Below, piece by piece: positions 51,066-62,796 of a DNA stretch of 64,000 nt. This stretch comes from Frankiales bacterium (GTDB lineage Bacteria; Actinomycetota; Actinomycetes; Mycobacteriales; Jatrophihabitantaceae): positions 124,001 through 188,000 of the forward strand of contig JAOPUZ010000023.1 in the NCBI GenBank assembly GCA_025966315.1, read 5' to 3'. The notes under the pieces are model-generated. The model did no database searches. It was not told the origin of the DNA and saw nothing but the letters and a program-made list of their open reading frames with translations. The first letter of the stretch is position 1. The number at the start of each line of letters is the position of its first letter. The position numbers and the translations under genes were made by a program.

Positions 51066-51724
51066 GCCGCCAGCCGATCCAACTCGACCAGTACGTCGGC
51101 TGGCCGCGCGCACAAACCATGGGCCCCGGCAGCGGTCAGCTCGACGAGCGTCCCGTACCCCCACAGCACGCCGAGACACTGGACGTCATGCGCCGCGGCG
51201 CCGAGCACGTCGTGGCTGCGGTCGCCCAGCATCAGGACCGTGCTCGGAGCCGGATCGCCGAGGCGGTGCAAGGCCTCGCCGACCACCAGCGCCTTGGTGT
51301 CGCGCAAGCCGTCGACGGTGTCGCCGCACACCGTCTCGAAGTAGCCGTCCAGTCCGAGGTACTCGACGATCTGGGCCGCGTGCGGCTCCGGCTTGCTGGT
51401 GGCCACCGCCAGCCGCAGGCCACGGGCGACGAAACCGTCGAGCATCGCCGGCACACCGGCATAGGCCGAAGTCTGAAATAGACCGCGATCCACCACGTAG
51501 TGCTGGCGGTAGGCAGCGATCACCGCGGCCATCCGGCGCTCGCCCACCAATGGCGGCAGTGAATGCCAGAACGGTGGGCCGAGCAAGGAACGGGCGGTGT
51601 CCTCGTCCACCCACGGCACTCCGGATTCAGCGAACGCCTTTTGCAGGCAGGACAGGATGCCCGGCGCCGAATCGCTCAGGGTGCCGTCCAGGTCGCACAG
51701 GACCGTGGTTATCACGACGGCCAC
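51062..51724 (-). CDS. HAD-family phosphatase (phosphoglycolate-phosphatase-like)
   Basis: A 220-residue HAD hydrolase. Motif I is [14 protein letters not shown] with the two aspartates, motif [12 protein letters not shown], the conserved lysine is near [14 protein letters not shown], and motif IV is [16 protein letters not shown]. The alpha-helical cap is like that of Gph/PgmB enzymes. Substrate is not identifiable; in this position (between enoyl-CoA hydratase and Cds1) metabolite repair is a reasonable guess. It is coupled to both neighbours. Confidence 0.88.
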   Translation of the reverse strand: MAVVITTVLCDLDGTLSDSAPGILSCLQKAFAESGVPWVDEDTARSLLGPPFWHSLPPLVGERRMAAVIAAYRQHYVVDRGLFQTSAYAGVPAMLDGFVARGLRLAVATSKPEPHAAQIVEYLGLDGYFETVCGDTVDGLRDTKALVVGEALHRLGDPAPSTVLMLGDRSHDVLGAAAHDVQCLGVLWGYGTLVELTAAGAHGLCARPADVLVELDRLAA

Positions 51725-51727
51725 CGC

Positions 51728-52507
51728 TCAGTTGCCGGTGAAGACAGCCTTGCCGGGACCGTTCTTCACAAAGGAGTCGACGCCGATGCGCTTGTCCTCG
51801 GTAGCGAACAAGGCCGCGAACAGCTGAGATTCGATGCGCAGCCCGGTCGCCAGGTCGGTGTCCAGGCCCTGATCGATAGCGGCCTTGGCCGCGCGCAGCG
51901 CGAGCGTCGGGCCCTTGGCCAGCTTGGCCGCCATGGCTTGCGCGCTGCTCAACACCTCGGCCGCCGGGACGACCGCGTCCACCAGCCCGATTTCGTGTGC
52001 CTCGGTCGCATCGATGAAACGGCCGGTGAAGATGAGATCCTTCGCCTTGGCCGGCCCGACCAGCCGCGCCAGCCGCTGGGTGCCGCCCATCCCCGGGATG
52101 ATGCCCAGCAGGATCTCGGGCTGGCCCCACTTGGCCGTGTCGGCGCTGATCCGGAAGTCTGCCGCCATCGCCAGCTCGCAGCCGCCACCGAGCGCGTAAC
52201 CGGTCACCGCCGCGATGGTCGGAACCGGAATCTGGGCGATCGCGGTGATCGCGCCCGAGACGTCCTCAGCTTCGCGCATCATGGTCTGGGCCGAGATCGT
52301 GTTGAACTCCTTCACGTCCGCGCCGGCTACGAAGACCTTCTCGCCGCCCCACAGGATCACCGCACGCAGATCCTGATGATGGCTGGCCTGCTGGGCCACC
52401 TCGCGCAGTTCGTTCTGGACCTGGGTGTTCAACGCGTTCACCGGGGCGCGGTTGATACGAATGGTGCCGACGCCATCGACGACGTCCAGGCTCACGAATT
52501 CAGTCAT
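51728..52507 (-). CDS. Enoyl-CoA hydratase
   Basis: A 259-residue crotonase-family enzyme of typical length. The two catalytic glutamates are E111 in GYALGGGCELAMAADFRI and E131 in WGQPEILLGIIPGMGGTQRL; the oxyanion residues lie in FVAGADVKEF. Both glutamates being present argues for true hydratase activity on trans-2-enoyl-CoA. Three bases separate its stop from the HAD start, so it heads the operon of HAD, Cds1, exported protein and MFS genes. Confidence 0.93.
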   Translation of the reverse strand: MTEFVSLDVVDGVGTIRINRAPVNALNTQVQNELREVAQQASHHQDLRAVILWGGEKVFVAGADVKEFNTISAQTMMREAEDVSGAITAIAQIPVPTIAAVTGYALGGGCELAMAADFRISADTAKWGQPEILLGIIPGMGGTQRLARLVGPAKAKDLIFTGRFIDATEAHEIGLVDAVVPAAEVLSSAQAMAAKLAKGPTLALRAAKAAIDQGLDTDLATGLRIESQLFAALFATEDKRIGVDSFVKNGPGKAVFTGN

Positions 52508-52548
52508 GAGCGGAGCGTACCGAGCGCCGCCGACGATTCCGCTCAGCC

Positions 52549-52590
52549 GGCTCAGATGGCTCAGATGGCTCAGATGGCTCAGATGGCTCT
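52549..52590. repeat. 9-bp tandem repeats at the ABC-ATPase gene end
   Basis: Four perfect copies of GGCTCAGAT (52549-52584) plus a partial copy. They span the stop codon of the ABC ATPase gene, whose last codons come from the repeat. On the minus strand each unit reads ATCTGAGCC, so every unit contains TGA in one frame, ensuring termination. Confidence 0.9.
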
Positions 52591-53406
52591 GGCGTAGAAC
52601 CGACCGTGATCTCGTTCGACGTTGAGGGCCAGTCCGAAGGTCTCACTCAAGCGTTCGGACGTGAGCACCTCTTCGATCAGGCCCTGCGCCACCACCCGCC
52701 CCTCGCGCAGCAGCAAGGCGTGGCTGATGCCGACCGGAATCTCTTCCACGTGATGGGTGACCAGCACGGTGGCCGGCGCGTCGGGATCCGCGGCCAGCCG
52801 CGCGAGGCGGCGCAGCAGGTCCTCGCGGCCGCCGAGATCCATGCCGGCTGCCGGCTCGTCCAGCAACAACAACTCGGGGTCGGTCATCAGCGCCCGCGCG
52901 ATCTGCACCCGCTTGCGCTCGCCCTCGCTCAGCGTGCCGTAGGTGCGATCGGCCAGCTCGGCCACGCCGAAGCGCGCCAACAGGCTACGGGCGCGTCGGA
53001 CGTCCAGCCGGCCGTAGGCCTCGCGCCAGCGTCCGATCACGGCATAACCGGCCGACACGACCACGTCGATGACGGTCTCGCCGCCCGGAATCCGCTGCGC
53101 CAGGGCCGCCGACGACAGGCCGATCCGAGGCCGTAGTTCGAACACGTCCACCGCGCCGAGTCGCTCGCCGAAGATGGCGGCCGTCCCGGACGTCGGGTGC
53201 ATGGAGGCCGCGGCAATCTGCAACAGGGTGGTCTTGCCGGCCCCGTTTGGGCCGAGCATGGCCCATCGTTCGTCCTCTTCCACGGTCCAGTCGATCGCGT
53301 CGAGCAACAGCTTGGGCCCACGCCGCACGGTCACCTGTTGCAGCTGCAGGATCGCGTCGGGATCGACCTCGAATTCCGGGAGTGACACTCGTCTATCCAA
53401 CCGCAT
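52579..53406 (-). CDS. ABC transporter ATP-binding protein
   Basis: A 275-residue ATPase (ATG 53406; GTG 53388 gives 269 residues). Walker A is MLGPNGAGKTTLLQIA, the signature is YGTLSEGERKRVQIARAL, Walker B is LLLLDEPAAGMDLGG, and the switch histidine is in VLVTHHVEEIP. The YGTLSEGERK form resembles the ModF/YlmA-like group in which no permease is linked; none is encoded nearby. The frame is open far into glgX antisense, which is spurious. It is divergent from glgX with a 33-bp gap. Confidence 0.9.
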   Translation of the reverse strand: MRLDRRVSLPEFEVDPDAILQLQQVTVRRGPKLLLDAIDWTVEEDERWAMLGPNGAGKTTLLQIAAASMHPTSGTAAIFGERLGAVDVFELRPRIGLSSAALAQRIPGGETVIDVVVSAGYAVIGRWREAYGRLDVRRARSLLARFGVAELADRTYGTLSEGERKRVQIARALMTDPELLLLDEPAAGMDLGGREDLLRRLARLAADPDAPATVLVTHHVEEIPVGISHALLLREGRVVAQGLIEEVLTSERLSETFGLALNVERDHGRFYARAI

Positions 53407-53439
53407 CTGCTCCGAAGGGCGGCGGTAGGGTGCCGCTAG

Positions 53440-55611
53440 ATGGAGCCCACAACCGACCTCACCGCCGTCCTCGGCCGCCGACTGGGCAGCCGGGTCGATC
53501 GCGGGTCCGACTTGATCGCCTGGCCGGGCCGGCCGTTTCCGATGGGAGCGAGCTGGGACGGTGAGGGCACCAACTTCTCGTTGTGGTCGCCGTCGGCCAC
53601 CAAGGTTACCGTCTGTCTGTTCGATCCAGCCGGACGCGAACACCAGGTGGAATTGGGCGAGCAGAGCTTCCACGTCTGGCACGGCTACATTCCGGGCGTC
53701 AATCCGGGACAGCGCTACGGCTTCCGGGTGGCCGGTCCGCATGAGCCGGGCCGGGGGCAGTGGCACAACCCGGCCAAGCTGCTGATCGATCCGTACGCCC
53801 GGGCCATCGAAGGCGACTTCGTCGACAACGCTGCCTGTTACGCCGACAACGACTGGAATTCCGCGCCGTACGTCCCCCGCTCGGTCGTGATGTCCGAAGG
53901 CGGCTTCCCGTGGGGCGGCGATCGTCCGCCGAAGACCGCGTGGGAAGACACGGTCATCTATGAGCTGCACGTCAAGGGGTTCACCGCCCAGCATCCCGAC
54001 ATCCCGCCGGAGCTTCGGGGCACCTACGCGGGGCTGGCTCACCCGGCCGCGATCTCGTATCTTTCCGAGCTCGGGGTGAGCGCGGTCGAGCTGATGCCGA
54101 TCCATCAATTCGTCACCGAGGCGGGCCTGCAGGCTCGTGGACAGAAGAACTACTGGGGCTACAACTCGCTCGGCTTCTTCGCCCCGCACGCCGCCTACGC
54201 CACGCACACCGGACGGCTCGGCGGCAACCAGGTACGCGAATTCAAGGCGATGGTACGGGCGCTGCACGCGGCCGGCATCGAGGTGATCCTGGACGTGGTC
54301 TACAACCACACCGCCGAGGGCGAGCCGGACGGGCCGTTGCTCGGTTACCGCGGCATCGACAATCCGGGTTACTACCGGCTGAATCCCGGCAACCCCGCGA
54401 CGTACACCGACTACACCGGTTGCGGCAACACCTTCGACGTGCGCACGCCGGCGGTGCTGCAGCTGGTGATGGACTCCTTGCGGTACTGGGTCACCGAGAT
54501 GCACGTCGACGGATTCCGGTTCGATTTGGCCTCGGCACTGGCCCGCGCGCTGCACGACGTCGACAAACTCTCCTCGTTCTTCGACACCATTCACCAGGAC
54601 CCGGTGATCAACTCGGTCAAGCTCATCGCCGAGCCGTGGGATATCGGCGACGGCGGCTACCAGGTCGGCGAATTCCCGCCGCTGTGGACGGAATGGAACG
54701 GCAAATACCGCGATACGGTAAGGGATTTCTGGTCCCACGGCGGCGGCGTCCGCGACCTGGCCTACCGGCTGACCGGCTCGTCGGACCTGTACGCCGACGA
54801 TGGCCGGCTGCCCTACGCCTCGATCAACTTCATCACCGCCCACGACGGTTTCACCATGCGCGATATGGCTTCTTACCAGCATAAGCACAACGAGAACAAC
54901 CTCGAACAAAACCGCGACGGCACGGACGACAACCGGTCGGTGAACTTCGGAGTCGAAGGTGAGACCGTCGATCCGCAGATCCGGGCGTCACGACTGCGAC
55001 AGGTCCGCAGCCTGTTGACGACCTTGTTGCTGTCCACCGGGGCGCCGATGCTCACCGCCGGCGATGAGCGGTTCCGCACCCAGGGCGGTAACAACAACGC
55101 CTATTGCCAGGACAATTCGATCTCGTGGATCGATTGGAACGACACCGCGGAAGGCCGCGATCTGCTCGATCTCACCCGCCGCCTGATCGCGCTGCGCAAG
55201 TCCGCGCCGGTACTACGCCAGCCGGCGTTCTTCGAGGGGCGCCCGGTGGACGGCGGCGACGGCTGCAAGGACCTGGCCTGGTTTCACCCGGACGGCCGCG
55301 AGCTGGCCGACAAGGATTGGTACGACCGTTCGCTCAGCACGGTCGGCATGTATCTAGACGGCCGCGGTCTTCGGCACCGCGGTTCGCGCGGCGAGAAGCT
55401 GATCGACGATTCCTACCTGATGCTGCTGCACTCGGGCGACGAGCCGGTCGACTTCGTGCTGCCCGGCTCGCCGTGGGCCGACCGCTACCCGGTTGTCTTG
55501 GACACCGGCGCCACCGGCGGCGAGCCGTCGCCCGGCGTGATCTTTGCCGGCGGCGCGACCATCATCCTGGCCGCACGCACCGTGCTGGTGCTGCGCGCCG
55601 ACCGAGACTGA
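53440..55611 (+). CDS. glgX: Glycogen debranching enzyme GlgX
   Basis: Hydrolyses alpha-1,6 branches of phosphorylase-trimmed glycogen. The 723-residue protein has an N-terminal CBM48 (GASWDGEGTNFSLWSPSATKV) and a GH13 barrel: VILDVVYNHTAEG, DGFRFDLASALAR with the nucleophile aspartate, LIAEPWDIGDGGYQVG with the acid glutamate, and FITAHDGFTMRDM with the stabilising aspartate. ATG 53440 is eight bases after TAGGGT. It is convergent with glgP, its partner in glycogen breakdown, the two ends separated by a strong hairpin. Confidence 0.97.
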   Translation: MEPTTDLTAVLGRRLGSRVDRGSDLIAWPGRPFPMGASWDGEGTNFSLWSPSATKVTVCLFDPAGREHQVELGEQSFHVWHGYIPGVNPGQRYGFRVAGPHEPGRGQWHNPAKLLIDPYARAIEGDFVDNAACYADNDWNSAPYVPRSVVMSEGGFPWGGDRPPKTAWEDTVIYELHVKGFTAQHPDIPPELRGTYAGLAHPAAISYLSELGVSAVELMPIHQFVTEAGLQARGQKNYWGYNSLGFFAPHAAYATHTGRLGGNQVREFKAMVRALHAAGIEVILDVVYNHTAEGEPDGPLLGYRGIDNPGYYRLNPGNPATYTDYTGCGNTFDVRTPAVLQLVMDSLRYWVTEMHVDGFRFDLASALARALHDVDKLSSFFDTIHQDPVINSVKLIAEPWDIGDGGYQVGEFPPLWTEWNGKYRDTVRDFWSHGGGVRDLAYRLTGSSDLYADDGRLPYASINFITAHDGFTMRDMASYQHKHNENNLEQNRDGTDDNRSVNFGVEGETVDPQIRASRLRQVRSLLTTLLLSTGAPMLTAGDERFRTQGGNNNAYCQDNSISWIDWNDTAEGRDLLDLTRRLIALRKSAPVLRQPAFFEGRPVDGGDGCKDLAWFHPDGRELADKDWYDRSLSTVGMYLDGRGLRHRGSRGEKLIDDSYLMLLHSGDEPVDFVLPGSPWADRYPVVLDTGATGGEPSPGVIFAGGATIILAARTVLVLRADRD

Positions 55612-55678
55612 GCACCGCTCGACCGAGTTGCTGACGCGATCCGGTGCCGGCGCGGGCTAAGCCGGTGCGCGGGCGGAG

Positions 55679-55736
55679 CTAGCTGTGATGTCCCGGGCTA
55701 GCGGTGATGCCCGGGACCCCTGCACAGCACAGCTAG
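55679..55736. terminator. Double-stem hairpin between glgX and glgP
   Basis: The outer arms CTAGCTGTG (55679-55687) and CACAGCTAG (55728-55736) and inner arms TCCCGGGC (55691-55698) and GCCCGGGA (55709-55716) all pair perfectly. The right outer arm covers the glgP stop codon. It separates two convergent genes and can act on both. Confidence 0.8.
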
Positions 55737-58303
55737 TGCGCGACCGACACGAGCCCCAATTCAGCCGGCCCGGCCAGCAGTGGATTGGTCGGCAGTACCC
55801 GCACCGTGTAACCGAACGGGCCGGCCTTGCGTAACGGCACGTCGCCGGTGAAGAAGCCGGTGCCGTCCCGCTCGTCGGCCAGTTCGAGCGGGATCACGTT
55901 CTGGGTGGTGAGCCGGTTGTCGGCGTCGACCGGACCGAACACGGCCTCCACGGTGAGGTCGGACGCGGTGAGACCGGCCAGCGTGACCTCGGCTCGCAGC
56001 TGCAAGGTGCCACCGAGCGTGGGATCACCCTCGATGTTGGAATCCACGTGGCGCACGGCGACGTTTTTCCACGCGCCCACGACCCAGCTCTTCCATTCGG
56101 CCAGCTCTTTCGCGCCAGCGTAATCATCGGCGATCATGCTCCGCCGCGATTCGGCCGCCGGGACGTAGAGCCGCTGGATGTAATCCTGCACCATCCTGGT
56201 CGCCTGCACCTTCGGCCCGAGCGACTTCAGCGTGTGCCGGACCATGGCAACCCATTGAGCCGGCACACCCTTCGTGTCCCGGTTGTAGAAGCGCTGGGCC
56301 ACCTGGTGCTCGAGCAGGTCGTAGAGCGCCGCGGCCTCGACGGCATCACGATGGTCGTCGGTAGTGCCGGCCAGCGAGTCGTCGGCGGACGGGATCTCCC
56401 AGCCGTTGTGGCCGTCCTCACACCATTCATCCCACCAGCCGTCCTTGATGGACAGGTTCAGGCCGCCGTTCAGCGCGGCCTTCATGCCGGAGGTGCCGCA
56501 CGCCTCGAGCGGGCGCAGCGGGTTGTTCAACCAGACATCGCTGCCCCAGTACAGATAACGGGCCATCCCGATGTCGTAGTCGGGCAGAAAGGCGATCCGG
56601 TGCCGCACGCTGGGATCGTCGGTGAACCGCACCAGCTGGCTGATCAGCTCCTTGCCGCCGTCGTCAGCCGGGTGTGACTTGCCGGCCACCACGATCTGGA
56701 TCGGGCGCTCCGGGTCCGTCAGCAAACGGCGCAGTCGCTCGGGATCGCGCAGCATGAGCGTCAGCCGTTTGTAGGACGGGACGCGCCGGGCGAAACCGAT
56801 GGTCAGGATGTCCGGGTCGAAGGCCGTCGCGGTCCAGGCGAGTTCCACCGTCGAGAAGCCACGCTCGAGGCTGCTCTCCCGGATTCGCCGGCGGATCTCG
56901 ATCACGAGTCGCTCGCGCAGTTCGCGCTTGATCGACCAGAGTTCGCTGTCGCTGACCTTGTCTATCGCGGTGAAGGCGGTGCCGGCCGCGACTGCCTCGG
57001 CACCGGCCTCACGCTCGCCCAGGTCGTAGATCTCACGGGCCATCCAGGTCGGTGCGTGCACGCCGTTGGTGATCGAGGTGATCGGCACGTCGTCGGCGTC
57101 GAAGCCGGGCCACAGGCCGTTGAACATCGACCGGCTCACCCGACCATGCAACTGGGCCACGCCGTTGGCGCGTTGACCCAACCGCAGCCCCATGTAGGCC
57201 ATGTTGAACTTCGTCGGGTCTTCCTCCGCACCGAGCGCGAGGATCTTGTCCACCGCGACCCCGGGCACATCGGCCAGGTAGGTCTCGATGAGCGAGCGGT
57301 CGAAGCGATCGATGCCGGCCGGGACAGGCGTGTGGGTAGTGAAGACGGTGCCGGCCCGAACGGCCGTCAGCGCCTCTTCGAAGCTGAGCTTGGCCGGTTC
57401 GACGCTGAGCTCGCTGATCCGTTCGATGCCTAGGAAGCCGGCATGCCCTTCGTTGGTATGGAAGACCTCAGGCTCGGGATGACCGGAGACGGCACAGAAC
57501 GCGCGGATTGCGCGGACGCCGCCGATGCCCAGCAGTAGCTCCTGCAGCAGCCGGTGCTCCGGGCCGCCGCCGTACAGCCGGTCGGTCACCCCGCGGGCGG
57601 CCACGTCGTTTTCTTCGACGTCGGAATCGAGGAGCAGCAACGGAACCCGGCCAACCGAGGCGAGCCAGACTTGAGCGTGCAGCTGCCGGCGCTCGGGGAG
57701 TTCGAGGATGACCCGGATGAGATGGCCGTCGGCATCGCGCAACGGCGTGATCGGCAGCCCCTGCGGGTCCAGCGAGGGGTAACGCTCCTGCTGCCAGCCT
57801 TCGCGCGACAGCGACTGGGAGAAGTACCCGGCGCGGTAGAGCAAGCCCACACCGATGATCGGCGCGCCCAGATCCGAGGCGGCCTTGAGGTGGTCACCGG
57901 CCAGGATGCCCAGGCCGCCGGAGTACTGGGGCAACACCTCGGTGATGCCGAACTCGGGCGAGAAATACGCCACCGACTCGGGCAGCGAACCGGGCGACTC
58001 GGCCAGCTGATTCTGATACCAGCGTGGGCGTTCCAGGTAATCGCGAAGATCGTCGGACACGTCACGCAGTCGCCGCAGGAACCGGCGGTCCTTGGCCAGC
58101 GACTCGAGCCGGTCGGTACTCACCGCGCCGAGCAGTCGGGCCGGGTCACCGTGGCAGGCCTCCCACACCTCGGGATCGACCGCCTCGAACAGGTCTTGTG
58201 ACTCGGGATGCCAGGACCACCGCAGGTTGGCGACTATTTCGCCCAGCGGGGCCAGCTGCTCGGGAAGAGCAGCGCGAACGGTGAGACGACGGAGAGCCTT
58301 CAT
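55733..58303 (-). CDS. glgP: Alpha-glucan (glycogen/maltodextrin) phosphorylase
   Basis: Releases glucose-1-phosphate from alpha-1,4-glucans with PLP. The 856-residue protein belongs to the actinobacterial/archaeal GlgP branch that starts with a DUF3417 domain (VANLRWSWHPESQDLFEAVDPEVWE). Further blocks are AYFSPEFGITEVLPQYSGGLGILAGDHLK (cited in parts), HTNEGHAGFLGIER and the PLP-lysine region GTSGMKAALNGGLNLS. The start is ATG 58303, with MKALRRLTVRAALP. In this enzyme branch relatives also use maltose-1-phosphate-derived glucans, linking it to the divergent glgE. Confidence 0.95.
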   Translation of the reverse strand: MKALRRLTVRAALPEQLAPLGEIVANLRWSWHPESQDLFEAVDPEVWEACHGDPARLLGAVSTDRLESLAKDRRFLRRLRDVSDDLRDYLERPRWYQNQLAESPGSLPESVAYFSPEFGITEVLPQYSGGLGILAGDHLKAASDLGAPIIGVGLLYRAGYFSQSLSREGWQQERYPSLDPQGLPITPLRDADGHLIRVILELPERRQLHAQVWLASVGRVPLLLLDSDVEENDVAARGVTDRLYGGGPEHRLLQELLLGIGGVRAIRAFCAVSGHPEPEVFHTNEGHAGFLGIERISELSVEPAKLSFEEALTAVRAGTVFTTHTPVPAGIDRFDRSLIETYLADVPGVAVDKILALGAEEDPTKFNMAYMGLRLGQRANGVAQLHGRVSRSMFNGLWPGFDADDVPITSITNGVHAPTWMAREIYDLGEREAGAEAVAAGTAFTAIDKVSDSELWSIKRELRERLVIEIRRRIRESSLERGFSTVELAWTATAFDPDILTIGFARRVPSYKRLTLMLRDPERLRRLLTDPERPIQIVVAGKSHPADDGGKELISQLVRFTDDPSVRHRIAFLPDYDIGMARYLYWGSDVWLNNPLRPLEACGTSGMKAALNGGLNLSIKDGWWDEWCEDGHNGWEIPSADDSLAGTTDDHRDAVEAAALYDLLEHQVAQRFYNRDTKGVPAQWVAMVRHTLKSLGPKVQATRMVQDYIQRLYVPAAESRRSMIADDYAGAKELAEWKSWVVGAWKNVAVRHVDSNIEGDPTLGGTLQLRAEVTLAGLTASDLTVEAVFGPVDADNRLTTQNVIPLELADERDGTGFFTGDVPLRKAGPFGYTVRVLPTNPLLAGPAELGLVSVAH

Positions 58304-58390
58304 GCGGCAAACCTTAGCGAACGCGGCAACGCTTACATCCACGCCAGCCGCCAAGTAACGCCATCGCCTCGCCACCGTTACGGTAGAGAG

Positions 58391-60379
<1,989 letters not shown>

Positions 60380-60395
60380 CGGCCCTTCTGAACGC

Positions 60396-60788
60396 TCAGA
60401 TCGCCGCCGCGGACGGCGGCCGGGGCACCAGACAGAACGGATGGCCGGCCGGGTCGGCGTAGGCCTGGAAGTTCAACGTTCGATCAACATTGCGGCCGCC
60501 GTCGAGTTTGACGGCCCCGAGGGCGAGGGTCGGTCCGTCCGCTGCGTCAAGGTCGGAGACCATGACGTCGAGATGAAACTGCTGTGGATGGTTCGGGTCC
60601 GGCCACCGCGGCGGTTGATGGTCCGGCGCGAGCTGGAAGGCCAAGCCGGACGCGATGTTGCCATCGGACACGACGACCCAATCGTCGCTGGCATAGGTGA
60701 TCGGCTGGCCTAGCAGGGCCGAATAGAACCGCGCCAGCGCGAACGGATCCGGGCAATCGATGACGACCTGGTGGATGCGACCGATCAT
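60396..60788 (-). CDS. VOC/glyoxalase-family protein
   Basis: A 130-residue protein of the vicinal-oxygen-chelate fold: MIGRIHQVVIDCPDPFALARFYSALLG, then FQLAPDHQPPRWPDPNHPQQFHLDVMV, ending ADPAGHPFCLVPRP. This PD-x-ALARFY and HPQQFHLD pattern is typical of the large actinobacterial glyoxalase-like group of unknown substrate. ATG 60788 is the natural start. It is convergent with glgE with a 16-bp gap, and is not obviously part of glycogen metabolism. Confidence 0.85.
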   Translation of the reverse strand: MIGRIHQVVIDCPDPFALARFYSALLGQPITYASDDWVVVSDGNIASGLAFQLAPDHQPPRWPDPNHPQQFHLDVMVSDLDAADGPTLALGAVKLDGGRNVDRTLNFQAYADPAGHPFCLVPRPPSAAAI

Positions 60789-60862
60789 GGGACCCAGCCT
60801 GCCACGCAACCCGGGTTGATCGAGCACCAGCGGCGCGGCGTGGTTCGTGGTTCCATGAAGAG

Positions 60863-61303
60863 GTGCCCGCCTGGTTGATCTGGTTGATCGGCGCTGCGGC
60901 TCTGGCTGGGGCCGAGACGTTGTCGTTGGACTTTGTCCTGATCATGTGCGCCGGCGGCGCCGCGGCCGGTGGAATCGCGGGCGCCGCGGGCGCGCCGCCG
61001 CCCGCCCAGGTCGCGGTGGCGATCGTCGTCGGGCTCGCCCTGCTCGCGTTCGTACGTCCGATCGCCAAACGCCACCTCAACCCCGGCGTGCATGTGATGG
61101 GGACGGCCGCCCTCGTCGGCAAGGACGCGGTCGTACTGAGTCGAGTCGATGCCCACGACGGCCGCGTCCGGTTGAACGGCGGTGAATGGTCGGCGAAATC
61201 GTTCGACGAAACCCAGGTGATGCAGGTGGGAACCGTCGTCCGGGTGATGAAGATCGACGGCGCCACGGCGTTGGTCTGGGACCACTCGGACCTCGCGGTG
61301 TAA
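60863..61303 (+). CDS. NfeD-like membrane protein
   Basis: A 146-residue protein of the short NfeD type: two or three N-terminal membrane helices (about 4-20, 24-45, 48-65) and a C-terminal OB-fold (VMGTAALVGKDAVVLSRVD, then VGTVVRVMKIDGATALV). NfeD proteins act with SPFH-domain proteins, and the next gene is exactly such a partner. GTG 60863 has a weak GAAGAG upstream. The pair probably organises membrane microdomains or controls membrane proteolysis. Confidence 0.9.
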   Translation: MPAWLIWLIGAAALAGAETLSLDFVLIMCAGGAAAGGIAGAAGAPPPAQVAVAIVVGLALLAFVRPIAKRHLNPGVHVMGTAALVGKDAVVLSRVDAHDGRVRLNGGEWSAKSFDETQVMQVGTVVRVMKIDGATALVWDHSDLAV

Positions 61304-61367
61304 CCGGTGCAAGTGCTGTAGATGCTGTACGGAAGCGGAAAGTCAACGTCCGAACCGAGAGGCTCAT

Positions 61368-62642
61368 ATGAACGCCGTCCTGATCGCGGTACTGGTCATT
61401 GCCGTGCTCGCCGTCATCACCCTGCTTCGCAGTGTGCGGATCGTGCCGCAGGCTCGAGGTGCGGTGGTGGAGCGGTTGGGGCGCTACACCCGCACCCAGG
61501 GCCCGGGGGTCGCGATACTGGTGCCCTTCATCGACCGGATGCGGCCACTCATCGACTTGCGCGAGCAGGTGGTCAGCTTCCCGCCGCAGCCGGTGATCAC
61601 CTCGGACAACCTCACCGTGGCCATCGACTCGGTCATCTACTTCCAGGTCACCGACCCGCGCTCGGCCACCTATGAGATCCAGAACTACATCCAGGCCGTC
61701 GAGCAGCTCACCATCACCACGCTGCGCAACGTGGTCGGCGCGCTCAACCTGGAGCAGACGCTGACCAGCCGGGACGGCATCAATACCCAGCTGCGCGGTG
61801 TCCTGGACGAGGCGACCGGTCCGTGGGGCATCCGGGTGGCCCGGGTAGAGATCAAGGCCATCGAGCCGCCGGCCTCCATCCGCGACGCGATGGAAAAGCA
61901 GATGCGTGCCGATCGGGACAAGCGCGCCATCATCCTGTCCGCCGAGGGGCAACGCGAGTCGGCGATCAAGACCGCGGAAGGGCAGAAGGCGGCCCAGATC
62001 CTGTCCGCTGAGGGCCAGAAACAGGCCGTGATCCTCAGCGCCGAGGCCGAGCGGCAGTCCAGCATCCTGCGAGCCGAGGGCGAACGGGCGGCTCGTTACC
62101 TGCAAGCGCAAGGCCAGGCCAAGGCAATCGAGACCACCTTCGGGGCAATCCACGCGGCCAAGCCCGACGCCGCCCTGTTGGCGTACCAATACCTGCAGAC
62201 GTTGCCGCAGATCGCCAAGGGCGACGCCAACAAGATGTGGATCGTGCCGAGCGAGTTCTCCAAGGCGCTGGAAGGGCTTTCGCGATTGGCCGGCGGCGAG
62301 CCCGACGCCGCCCCGTCCTGGTTGGCGGCCAGCAGCACCGGCGGCCCAGCCACCGCGAATGGCGACGGCTCGGGGGCGGCTAACGGCGCCGCCGTGGAAC
62401 CGATCGACACCAGCACCTGGTTCGACTCGCACCTACCACCGGCCGCCGTGCAACCGGAGGCCGCAAACCTGCGAGGCTCCGACACCGATCCGGACAGCCT
62501 GGACGCCCACGCCGGCTTGAGCGCCGAAGACAACGACGGCACGCCGCTGCTGCCGCCGATCCCGCCGCTGCCAGCCGTGCCGCCGATCAGTGCGGCGACG
62601 GCAACGAGCTTCCCGAGCGAGGACGAGCCGCCCACCCCGTAG
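61368..62642 (+). CDS. SPFH/stomatin-like protein (QmcA-type)
   Basis: A 424-residue membrane-anchored protein. N-terminal helix 3-20, SPFH domain about 22-200 ([35 protein letters not shown]-type core, [18 protein letters not shown]), a coiled coil about 185-265 with ILSAEGQ and related heptad-like repeats, and a 130-residue low-complexity Ala/Pro/Asp tail ending DEPPTP. The tail is longer than in most relatives. Paired with the NfeD gene 64 bases upstream in one operon. Such proteins form oligomeric membrane scaffolds. Confidence 0.9.
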   Translation: MNAVLIAVLVIAVLAVITLLRSVRIVPQARGAVVERLGRYTRTQGPGVAILVPFIDRMRPLIDLREQVVSFPPQPVITSDNLTVAIDSVIYFQVTDPRSATYEIQNYIQAVEQLTITTLRNVVGALNLEQTLTSRDGINTQLRGVLDEATGPWGIRVARVEIKAIEPPASIRDAMEKQMRADRDKRAIILSAEGQRESAIKTAEGQKAAQILSAEGQKQAVILSAEAERQSSILRAEGERAARYLQAQGQAKAIETTFGAIHAAKPDAALLAYQYLQTLPQIAKGDANKMWIVPSEFSKALEGLSRLAGGEPDAAPSWLAASSTGGPATANGDGSGAANGAAVEPIDTSTWFDSHLPPAAVQPEAANLRGSDTDPDSLDAHAGLSAEDNDGTPLLPPIPPLPAVPPISAATATSFPSEDEPPTP

Positions 62643-62796
62643 CACGCGCAAGGCACCGGCGCGCCCACCCAGTTTGTCGGCGGGGCGCCAAGCTGTGAGC
62701 GCTTACAGTTCGTGGCAGAGTAGAGCCGACACCGGACAGCCGAACCCGGGGCATCAACGGTGTGATCCGAGCTGGCAACAGGAAGCGAGGCAGGCT

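Noticed and set aside
53407-54909. Long N-terminal extension of the ABC ATPase and, likewise, of glgP (58304-59386)
   Set aside because: The extensions are antisense to the certain genes glgX and glgE; family-typical starts lie at 53406 and 58303.
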